From Lates calcarifer (taxonomy: Eukaryota > Chordata > Actinopteri > Centropomidae), in the NCBI RefSeq assembly GCF_001640805.2, contig NC_066855.1, positions 910,621 through 974,620 of the forward strand: a stretch of DNA of 64,000 nt, in the 5' to 3' direction. Each line of letters begins with the position of its first letter. Position 1 is the first letter of the stretch. This document shows positions 60,401 to 64,000 of this stretch, in pieces. The translations under genes were made by a program, and so were the position numbers. Under the pieces are notes generated by a model. The model saw only the letters and a list, made by a program, of their open reading frames with translations. It ran no database searches and was not told the DNA's origin.

Positions 60401-62124
60401 ACTCTCTCCAACTTTCTTATCTCAGGATCTGAACTGACACAGACTCTTATCAAATCTAGGTGTGTTAACAGCGCTGGTGGCAGCAGGAGTTCATACAGAG
60501 AACTTATGCTAATGCAGAGATCTGCTGTAAGTCACAGCCTCACAGGAGTAAAGATGAGTCAACTTTTTACAGCACCTAATATCTGTCAGCATCTACGATC
60601 AGATGTCTGTGCTTGAGTGCTCTTTTTCCAGTGCTTAATTTCAAATTGCTTAATTTTTGCCCTAATGCCTCCAGAGGGGCACCTGAGTGGTCCCTCGCAT
60701 CAGCACAAATGCCCCAGCGGGCAGCTCAGTTCTGCTCTGCTGTGACATTAAATAAACTCTAAGTCTGAACATTGTGTTCCTCTGTCTGTGTCATTTTTAG
60801 TAGTTGTATGTTTTTCATAACAATCAAAGAAATATGCTGAGTGATGATATTCTGCTAAATCACAATACTACAGCCATTTTTTTGCTGCTGATGTCATGTT
60901 TTATTTTATTTTAATTTTAAGTTCCTAATGTTGTAATCCTGTTGAGACCCATATAAAGCACTTTATTTTGAAAAGTGCTGTATTAATAATAGGATCATTG
61001 ACGTTATTCTTTTCTACATTTTGCTCTCCCTCTAACACATTCTTCAAGGACAAAGGTCTATAGCAGAGGAAGAAGCAAGGCCACTGAAGAGTGCTCTGAC
61101 CCTCAGCATGCAGGCTGGAACTGGAATGATCTATCTGAAGTAAACTACTGATCATACCAGACCAGGCTAAAGGCACAAGACCTCTGAGTGTACTGAACTG
61201 AGAAACTGTATGAGGAAAACTGGATCATACGTCGTCTGGCTTCATCACGTTGTTGTTGTATTGGCATCTGTTGACAGAACCCATCCTTCCCAGTATTATA
61301 CAAAATGACACATTGCATTATTTATTTATATTGCCACCATTGCTACACAAAGCCCAGTCATATATTCAGACTTCCTAAAGCGTTGAATATAAATCTACAT
61401 GTGAATCTCACAGTGATGTGCTGTAGTGGATGAGTAATGCCGTGGGAATGGCACCGCAGTGATTTGCTGCCGAGGCAAAGCAAAAGCATTTCTCTCTAGC
61501 AAAACATGACACGCAGTAATTAGCTGAAGCCTGCTGTTACCTGATGCCAACAGATCGTTGACCAGAACGAGGAACTTCTCGTCTGCCACTTGGGCGTCAG
61601 TCATTAGGAAGACGGTGCCAATATTCTTCACGCCAGCTTTGATGTAGAGGGACGCCAGGTCACTCTGGGTGACAGGGAGAGAGAAAGACATGGAGTGGGA
61701 GAGTGGCACACATAATGAGTTATTTAGCAGTGATACATGGCTGAGACCTGAATGACTGTGAGGATACGGTGTGGATTACCAGTACTGTGTTTACATACTG
61801 CAGGGATGATGTCTATATTTCCTTTAAATACACCTTCCTGTTTAAATGTAAACCTCACCTGGCTGGCAGAACTGTACACATAAACTTCACTTTAGACTAA
61901 CTAACCAGTTGAGTGGATGTTTTTACAGTGTAGTAAGTTTGCTGTGTAATCCTCCTCAAACCTTCAGGTCAGTGATGCCGTAGCCTTTTTTCAAGGTGAT
62001 CTGGAAAACCTCCAGATTGGAGATGAAGGCAGCCAGTCGGGTCAGGCTCTGCTTGCCGCTGCCGCCCACTCCGACCAGCAGCGCATTACCCCGTGGAGAC
62101 TCCAGGATTCGGTTTACACGGCAG
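15076..62124 (-). CDS. dnah9: Axonemal dynein heavy chain 9 (outer-arm beta class), C-terminal 1,679 residues in 29 exons; 5' part beyond window
   Basis: This is the motor subunit of ciliary outer dynein arms; ATP hydrolysis in the AAA ring drives sliding of doublet microtubules. Numbering from the first full codon here: AAA4 P-loop [10 protein letters not shown] about residues 15-24; Walker-B-like FLMTDAQ about 75-81; stalk coiled coil 1 about 230-365; microtubule-binding domain about 370-470; coiled coil 2 about 475-540; AAA5 from about 545; AAA6 about 1000-1200; C-terminal domain from about 1230 to LLLQI-stop at 1679. Every exon joins in phase and none has an internal stop, so the gene looks intact. 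Human DNAH9 has about 4,486 residues, so about 2,800 lie in exons beyond 64000. Paralogues DNAH11 and DNAH17 are similar; overall sequence and the shisa6 neighbour favour DNAH9. Coordinates are the outer span; exons are listed separately. Confidence 0.9.
15304..16824 (-). other. dnah9 intron (1.5 kb)
   Basis: No nested gene or clear repeat is recognised. A G-rich run lies near 16310-16345. Confidence 0.5.
16825..16960 (-). CDS. dnah9: dnah9 exon 28 in window: C-terminal domain
   Basis: Acceptor GGTGACAG|GAATGA; donor CAG|GTACAT. It encodes [20 protein letters not shown], then [19 protein letters not shown], typical of axonemal heavy-chain C termini. Confidence 0.93.
17051..17304 (-). CDS. 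dnah9: dnah9 exon 27 in window: C-terminal domain
   Basis: Acceptor CCTTTAG|GGAGAG; donor AAG|GTAGGG within an Arg codon. It encodes [38 protein letters not shown] and [20 protein letters not shown]. Confidence 0.93.
17305..19825 (-). other. dnah9 intron (2.5 kb)
   Basis: CTCCCATTGATGG occurs twice within 60 bases (about 17981 and 18031). ORFs on both strands at 17848-18258 have no recognisable domain and no splice support. Confidence 0.5.
19826..20008 (-). CDS. dnah9: dnah9 exon 26 in window: C-terminal domain
   Basis: Acceptor ATGATCAG|GTGCGT; donor AAG|GTGAGA. It encodes [36 protein letters not shown] and [13 protein letters not shown]. Confidence 0.92.
20009..22338 (-). other. dnah9 intron (2.3 kb)
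   Basis: A short (CA)n run lies at 20626-20647. Otherwise the sequence is AT-rich, with nothing recognised. Confidence 0.5.
22339..22509 (-). CDS. dnah9: dnah9 exon 25 in window: C-terminal domain
   Basis: Acceptor GCTCCAG|TACATT; donor AAG|GTAAAG. It encodes [34 protein letters not shown], then a Gly-rich insert GGAGEGGG before TTREEK. The insert position is variable in the family. Confidence 0.92.
22510..25052 (-). other. dnah9 intron (2.5 kb)
   Basis: It contains one copy (24292-24325) of a 34-bp dispersed word also found at 38747-38780. No gene is seen. Confidence 0.5.
25053..25244 (-). CDS. dnah9: dnah9 exon 24 in window: C-terminal domain
   Basis: Acceptor TTCCCAG|GTGCCA; donor CAG|GTGAGG. 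It encodes [32 protein letters not shown] and [14 protein letters not shown]. Confidence 0.93.
25378..25569 (-). CDS. dnah9: dnah9 exon 23 in window: AAA6 end and C-terminal domain start
   Basis: Acceptor TTTTTCAG|GACACG; donor AAG|GTACAT. It encodes [20 protein letters not shown], then [18 protein letters not shown], the most conserved stretch of dynein heavy-chain C-terminal regions. Confidence 0.93.
25570..27881 (-). other. dnah9 intron (2.3 kb) with CA microsatellite
   Basis: A (CA)n run lies at about 26094-26137. No nested gene is recognised. Confidence 0.6.
26094..26137. repeat. (CA)n microsatellite
   Basis: Perfect CA dinucleotide run of about 44 bp in a dnah9 intron. Confidence 0.97.
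27882..28109 (-). CDS. dnah9: dnah9 exon 22 in window: AAA6
   Basis: Acceptor CCTGTAG|AACATT; donor CAG|GTGAGA. It encodes [34 protein letters not shown] and [20 protein letters not shown], all hallmark AAA6 motifs. Confidence 0.93.
29149..29221. repeat. (GA)n microsatellite, about 72 bp, uninterrupted
   Basis: Perfect GAGAGA run following a short GGGAGGA lead-in. Confidence 0.97.
31040..31290. repeat. Polypurine (GGA/GA-rich) tract
   Basis: The + strand is almost free of pyrimidines for long stretches, with GGAGGGAGGAGGGAGGA and similar words. Such tracts can form triplex or G-quadruplex DNA. Confidence 0.75.
32273..32400 (-). CDS. dnah9: dnah9 exon 21 in window: AAA6
   Basis: Acceptor TCGCAG|GAAAGA; donor CAG|GTACAG. 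It encodes [20 protein letters not shown], then [15 protein letters not shown]. The GHWV(I/L)LQN motif is split by the next intron. Confidence 0.92.
32401..34165 (-). other. dnah9 intron (1.8 kb)
   Basis: Nothing recognised. Confidence 0.5.
34166..34314 (-). CDS. dnah9: dnah9 exon 20 in window: AAA6
   Basis: Acceptor CCGCAG|AGACTT; donor CATG|GTAATG. It encodes [19 protein letters not shown], then [30 protein letters not shown] is the degenerate nucleotide-site strand of AAA6. Confidence 0.92.
34315..37720 (-). other. Two dnah9 introns flanking the 35413-35606 exon
   Basis: 34700-35000 resembles dispersed fish repeat sequence (CACCAGCTAGCTGCTA context), but I cannot name it. A G-run lies at 35880-35894. 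No nested gene is seen. Confidence 0.4.
35413..35606 (-). CDS. dnah9: dnah9 exon 19 in window: AAA6 approach
   Basis: Acceptor CCACCAG|TCCCTG; donor AG|GTGAGA within an Arg codon. It encodes [36 protein letters not shown] and [17 protein letters not shown]. Confidence 0.92.
37721..37843 (-). CDS. dnah9: dnah9 exon 18 in window: AAA6 approach
   Basis: Acceptor CCCCAG|ATCCTG; donor AAG|GTACGG. It encodes [20 protein letters not shown] and ends [11 protein letters not shown]. Confidence 0.92.
38020..38190 (-). CDS. dnah9: dnah9 exon 17 in window: AAA5/AAA6 linker
   Basis: Acceptor CCCCAG|GCGTTC; donor CAG|GTAGGA. It encodes [10 protein letters not shown], then [20 protein letters not shown] and [13 protein letters not shown]. 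Confidence 0.92.
38191..39619 (-). other. dnah9 intron (1.4 kb)
   Basis: It contains the second copy of the 34-bp dispersed word (38747-38780). No gene is seen. Confidence 0.5.
39620..39760 (-). CDS. dnah9: dnah9 exon 16 in window: AAA5/AAA6 linker
   Basis: Acceptor ACTGTAG|GTAAAA; donor AAG|GTAGCC. It encodes [20 protein letters not shown], then [20 protein letters not shown] and YQFSLK. Confidence 0.92.
40329..40493 (-). CDS. dnah9: dnah9 exon 15 in window: AAA5 to AAA6 helical linker
   Basis: Acceptor GTTTCAG|TCCGAC. The donor AAG|GTCCTT is weak but is the one that keeps frame with the next exon. It encodes [35 protein letters not shown] and a short helix ending AAEIEEK. Confidence 0.9.
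40494..45211 (-). other. dnah9 intron (4.7 kb)
   Basis: A (CA)n run lies at 40858-40891. AT-rich blocks with repeated TAATTA/TAATTG words lie around 41290, 41990-42060, 42615-42700 and 43230, possibly regulatory. CA-rich sequence lies at 44675-44735. No nested gene is seen. Confidence 0.55.
40858..40891. repeat. (CA)n microsatellite
   Basis: Perfect CA run of about 34 bp. Confidence 0.97.
45212..45416 (-). CDS. dnah9: dnah9 exon 14 in window: AAA5
   Basis: Acceptor CCACACAG|ATACAT; donor AAG|GTGAGG. It encodes [46 protein letters not shown] and [10 protein letters not shown], near-invariant in this family. Confidence 0.92.
45984..46106 (-). CDS. dnah9: dnah9 exon 13 in window: AAA5
   Basis: Acceptor TTGAAAG|GTACCT; donor AG|GTAAGA within an Arg codon. 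It encodes [20 protein letters not shown], then [17 protein letters not shown]. Confidence 0.92.
46195..46430 (-). CDS. dnah9: dnah9 exon 12 in window: AAA5
   Basis: Acceptor CTGTAAG|GTTCCC; donor AGG|GTACGA, ending two bases into a Gly codon. It encodes [35 protein letters not shown] and [15 protein letters not shown] and DPQ are the AAA5 signatures of axonemal chains. Confidence 0.92.
46743..46931 (-). CDS. dnah9: dnah9 exon 11 in window: AAA5 start
   Basis: Acceptor GTTTCAG|GTGGGA; donor AAG|GTGGGT. It encodes [34 protein letters not shown] and WRPYLSQLK, conserved at the start of AAA5. Confidence 0.92.
46932..48383 (-). other. dnah9 intron (1.45 kb) with retroelement-tail-like segment
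   Basis: 47155-47222 resembles the 3' tail common to fish RTE/Rex3-type elements (CAATTTCCCTTCAGGGATCA followed by ATAAAGTT). TG-rich and TA-rich sequence lies at 47510-47575, and (GT)n at 48317-48337. Confidence 0.45.
48384..48503 (-). CDS. dnah9: dnah9 exon 10 in window: stalk coiled coil 2
   Basis: The acceptor CTATCAG|CACCTT is preceded by a (TG)n run rather than a normal pyrimidine tract. Donor CTG|GTGAGC. It encodes [20 protein letters not shown] and ends HTISLANRL, the base of the stalk. Confidence 0.92.
48504..49638 (-). other. dnah9 intron (1.1 kb)
   Basis: (CA)n at 48513-48542, reading as (TG)n in the gene's sense, abuts the acceptor. The rest is unremarkable. Confidence 0.6.
48513..48542. 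repeat. (CA)n microsatellite, (TG)n in dnah9 sense, adjacent to a 3' splice site
   Basis: Perfect run of about 30 bp ending nine bases upstream (in gene sense) of the CAG of the exon at 48384-48503. Confidence 0.97.
49639..49833 (-). CDS. dnah9: dnah9 exon 9 in window: microtubule-binding domain end and coiled coil 2
   Basis: Acceptor CTCCAG|GATCCA; donor AAT|GTAAGA. It encodes [20 protein letters not shown], then EVEPKRQAL and the returning stalk helix [15 protein letters not shown]. Confidence 0.92.
50409..50639 (-). CDS. dnah9: dnah9 exon 8 in window: microtubule-binding domain
   Basis: Acceptor AACATCAG|AACAAC; donor CAG|GTGAGC. It encodes [37 protein letters not shown] and [16 protein letters not shown]. 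The LKSFGSP turn and the DRSW block mark the stalk-tip domain that binds the microtubule. Confidence 0.92.
51213..51392 (-). CDS. dnah9: dnah9 exon 7 in window: stalk coiled coil 1
   Basis: Acceptor CCACAG|GTGGTC; donor AAG|GTCAGT. It encodes [20 protein letters not shown] and ends with [11 protein letters not shown], highly charged heptad sequence leading to the microtubule-binding domain. Confidence 0.92.
52002..52082 (-). CDS. dnah9: dnah9 exon 6 in window: stalk coiled coil 1 (GC donor)
   Basis: This 81-bp exon encodes [18 protein letters not shown] followed by NEDADKLIQ, continuing the stalk heptads exactly. Acceptor GATAG|GTGGAT. The only in-frame donor is CAG|GCAAGA, so the following intron is GC-AG. 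Confidence 0.9.
53066..53095. repeat. (CA)n microsatellite
   Basis: Perfect CA run of about 30 bp. Confidence 0.97.
53900..54180. repeat. Imperfect (ACT/AGT)n trinucleotide region
   Basis: ACTACT, TACTAC and ATTACT words are scattered densely through about 280 bases, with many substitutions. It looks like an old decayed trinucleotide microsatellite. Confidence 0.75.
54264..54313. repeat. (CA)n microsatellite
   Basis: Perfect CA run of about 50 bp, the longest CA repeat in the window. Confidence 0.97.
54453..54482. repeat. (CA)n microsatellite
   Basis: Perfect CA run of about 30 bp. Confidence 0.97.
54713..54735. repeat. (GT)n microsatellite
   Basis: Perfect GT run of about 23 bp. Confidence 0.95.
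55330..56200 (+). mobile_element. L2/CR1-like LINE fragment, reverse transcriptase C-terminal half and 3' tail
   Basis: Broken frames read [15 protein letters not shown] (about 55495-55540, the RT catalytic YADD box), [35 protein letters not shown], then [21 protein letters not shown] and [20 protein letters not shown] in LINE order. Stops and frameshifts make it inactive. The end (about 56125-56170) resembles the L2-type tail with GTAACCTGTG and GAGCTATACAAATACAC. Confidence 0.85.
56280..56960 (-). mobile_element. Second L2/CR1-like LINE fragment, opposite strand
   Basis: The minus strand reads [30 protein letters not shown] and [11 protein letters not shown] (about 56640-56790), then nearer the 3' end [20 protein letters not shown] and FLKRTSL (about 56385-56465). 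These are C-terminal RT-region motifs of the same superfamily. It is interrupted by stops and deletions. Its 3' end faces the 3' end of the + strand fragment. Confidence 0.8.
57504..57737 (-). CDS. dnah9: dnah9 exon 5 in window: AAA4 end and start of stalk coiled coil 1
   Basis: Acceptor TCTCACAG|CCTCAG; donor CAG|GTACAG. It encodes [34 protein letters not shown] and [15 protein letters not shown], the classic entry into the stalk. Confidence 0.92.
57995..58156 (-). CDS. dnah9: dnah9 exon 4 in window: AAA4
   Basis: Acceptor GTTGCAG|GTGGCT; donor GAA|GTGAGA. It encodes [20 protein letters not shown], then [12 protein letters not shown], a strongly conserved AAA4 sensor segment of axonemal heavy chains. 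Confidence 0.92.
58157..60178 (-). other. dnah9 intron (2.0 kb)
   Basis: Apart from the G-rich/C-run segment near 59700 nothing is recognised. Confidence 0.5.
59685..59758. repeat. G-rich tract and C10 run
   Basis: GGGTGGTGGTGGTGGGAGGG lies at about 59693-59713, with a run of about ten C at 59747-59757. There is G-quadruplex potential on the + strand. Confidence 0.7.
60179..60321 (-). CDS. dnah9: dnah9 exon 3 in window: AAA4
   Basis: Acceptor ATTCAAG|GAGAGA; donor AAG|GTGAAT. It encodes [16 protein letters not shown] and ends with [11 protein letters not shown], the region after the AAA4 Walker B. It completes the split Gly codon exactly. Confidence 0.92.
60322..61540 (-). other. dnah9 intron (1.2 kb) with LINE-tail-like segment
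   Basis: 60945-60995 (ATAAAGCACTTTATTTTGAA followed by AAGTGCTGTATTAATAA) resembles an L2-type 3' end. No gene is seen. Confidence 0.4.
61541..61664 (-). CDS. dnah9: dnah9 exon 2 in window: AAA4 Walker B region
   Basis: Acceptor CACCCAG|AGTGAC; donor ATCAG|GTAACA. It encodes [14 protein letters not shown], then [13 protein letters not shown], the AAA4 Walker-B-like segment. It ends one base into a Gly codon. Confidence 0.92.
61962..62124 (-). CDS. dnah9: dnah9 exon (1 in window): AAA4 P-loop
   Basis: Acceptor CACATGTAG|C after a C-rich tract; donor AAG|GTTTGA. It encodes [18 protein letters not shown] and [16 protein letters not shown], the AAA4 nucleotide-binding loop, then [11 protein letters not shown]. 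The first base completes a codon from an exon outside the window. Confidence 0.92.
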
Positions 62125-64000
62125 CTACATGTGGAGGTGCAGACAGTCGGGGGAGGGCGGAAGCAGAAATGTGAGGGAGGAATCAGTGGAAGGGTGAGAT
62201 AAAGAGGGAGGCAAGCCGGATGAAGACGATCTGACTCATAAGACAAACAAACACAGGTAGTTTGTGTCTCTTTCAGTGTGTGCTTTCACACAGCCCGTCA
62301 CCACCGTCCTCATCACTCTGTTTCATTAAGACGCACCACAATGAAATGTATTAAACATTAGTCTCAGTTAGACACAGTCTACTGTGCTCCTGAGAATCTT
62401 TTCACCTTCATTAAAACAAGATGAATGTTCCTCTTGTCTCTTCATTTAAACAGATAAACTGATTTCATTTTCATTTTTGTTACTTACACACCGACTGACA
62501 CTTCGACTGTCAACCGTGTACAAACCTTAAATTTCTCCAGCTCTCTGGCTTAAACTAAAATTGCTATTGTTTACGGCTCGGCTGACGTTTCAACTTCTAT
62601 CTCTTGCTCTTCAGCTGCTTTCATCTCTTACACTTCAACTACAATTCAACTGCTTTCAGTGCTGAAATGAAAACTGGCACTTCATTACTCTCATGGTTTA
62701 TACTGACAGCAGAGCTACTATTATCTCTTTTATCTCACACCTGAGCTTACACTTCAACAGCTTTCAATTGTTACACTTTATGTGATGATGCAGCTGCTTT
62801 CAGTTCTTACATCGCAACGACATTTCACTTCATTTGCTTTCATCTCTTTCACGTCAGCTGACAGTTTCTGTTTCTCTTCAAATGTACAGATGTTAAATTG
62901 AAACGTCCATGACTTCAACGATCACACTTCAACTGATTTCAGTTTACGTGACATTTCAGCTGACAGCTCAGTTACTTTCGATGCTTCGGCTGTAAACTAT
63001 TTCAGTGCCTTAAATTCAACTGACATTTTAACTTCTTTAAGTGCTTCTACTTAAACTGCAAGTGAGCACACTTTAACTTCCTTCAGTAGATGCAGTCTTT
63101 AATAATGAGAATTTACTTGCTAGTATATCTGCCTGGAAGATAATTCCTCTCCAGGCTCATTACAAAACACCTATGCTGAACATCAAACAGGTCTAAGGAC
63201 TGACCTTTTCAAAGCTGGTAGTGGTTTTTATTCTATGACTTGCAGGAGTATAGTAAAGAAAAACGATAAAATATTTTCTGCTGTTGTCAGGTTGATCTTT
63301 AGAATATCAAGAAAGCACACATCCATGCACTCTGTCTCCCTTCACCTTTCACCTTCCTTTACTATAGAAACTAGCTCCTTCTGGTTTAACAGCAGCTTTA
63401 TCCTTGATTTACATTAAAACTGATTTTAGTCTTTGTTATGTCAGTTGTTGGAATGAAGCTCGCATTATTTCATATTTTTCTTATTATCAACACATCTCAT
63501 GAAAAGACCAAACCAACTGTCTGTCAGTACCAGCCTCCTTATCCTGGATGTTGCCACTGGTTCCTACTGATGATGTACATCACAAATATATACTTATATT
63601 TTCAGTAATTTCCTGACACAGCTGGGGACTGTTTCCAGCGATAGTTTAGTTCATATCTGGAGCTTTAGTGAAGACTTATAGCATTAGGGAGGTATATGTG
63701 GGATTGATACACTGCAGTATGGCTCATTCATGTCTTTTTAATAGTTTCTGGTCAACACTGAAGCTCAAAGACAGAGACAACTAAGATATATCAGGCTTTG
63801 GACTCAATACTTGTAAGCAGGATCAGTTTGTTGTTGGTCTGGATCTTATGGGAGTTGTTGACAGTCAGAAAAATATAGAATATGACCAGACTCCTATTTC
63901 AACAAGGCGAAGAGCAGGACATTCTGACCCAAACACATTTTCAGACTGAACCTCTACTCTGCATTTTTCTTAAGCTGTCACGATGTATGCTGCATGATGT
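62125..64000 (-). other. dnah9 intron continuing beyond the window
   Basis: No upstream dynein exon was found here. 62580-63090 holds a degenerate tandem repeat. Confidence 0.6.
62580..63090. repeat. Degenerate tandem repeat of CACTTCAACTG / GCTTTCAGT words
   Basis: TTCAACTG, CAGCTGCTTTCA, TTACACTTCAAC and TGACATTT recur every 20-45 bases through about 500 bases with heavy divergence. No coding potential is seen. Confidence 0.6.

Noticed and set aside
62125..62246. Extension of the AAA4 exon upstream as coding (ORF open to 62246)
   Set aside because: The extra residues do not resemble dynein, and a pyrimidine-rich acceptor ending CACATGTAG lies exactly at the expected exon edge.

Overview
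This window is vertebrate nuclear DNA, almost certainly from a teleost fish. Genes are split into many small exons with GT-AG introns. There is dense CA/GA microsatellite content, fish-type LINE and Penelope-like retroelement debris, and no bacterial gene organisation. Two protein-coding genes can be read with confidence, in convergent (tail-to-tail) orientation. Coding calls rest on reading frames that stay open across exons, exon phases that join exactly, and recognition of the protein families. No database search was run.

Layout. 1-1307 is the last part of an intron, and 1308-2501 holds the last two coding exons, of a shisa6-like AMPA-receptor auxiliary subunit gene on the + strand, followed by its 3' UTR to about 3250 or 3715. 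3720-8340 is intergenic. 8340-9490 looks like a promoter plus three short spliced 5' exons of an unidentified + strand transcript whose body is not visible. 9700-9870 is pyrimidine-rich, and 9871-12340 is a roughly 2.5-kb, 38-bp-unit minisatellite with a larger internal duplication. 12585-13010 is a decayed Penelope-like element (minus strand, GIY-YIG end).

From 15076 to 62124 the minus strand carries 29 coding exons of an axonemal dynein heavy chain, best matched to DNAH9 (outer-arm beta class). They join without a frame break into the C-terminal 1,679 residues: AAA4 P-loop, coiled-coil stalk with microtubule-binding domain, AAA5, AAA6 and the C-terminal domain, ending at a normal stop. The 5' part of the gene (tail, linker, AAA1-AAA3) lies beyond 64000. 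The introns hold microsatellites, two adjacent LINE fragments (55330-56960), other repeat debris, and AT-rich homeobox-motif-rich blocks that could be conserved non-coding elements.

The neighbourhood of shisa6 and dnah9 agrees with what I recall of human 17p12, where SHISA6 and DNAH9 are adjacent, and this supports both gene names. The two genes are functionally unrelated (synaptic receptor trafficking versus ciliary motility). I see no clear evidence of a wholly new system. The most interesting loose ends are the orphan spliced 5' end with its CRE/X-box/CCAAT cluster, the minisatellite with higher-order duplication beside it, a non-canonical GC-AG intron and a TG-repeat 3' splice site in dnah9, and a 14-copy hexapeptide repeat in the Shisa6 tail.
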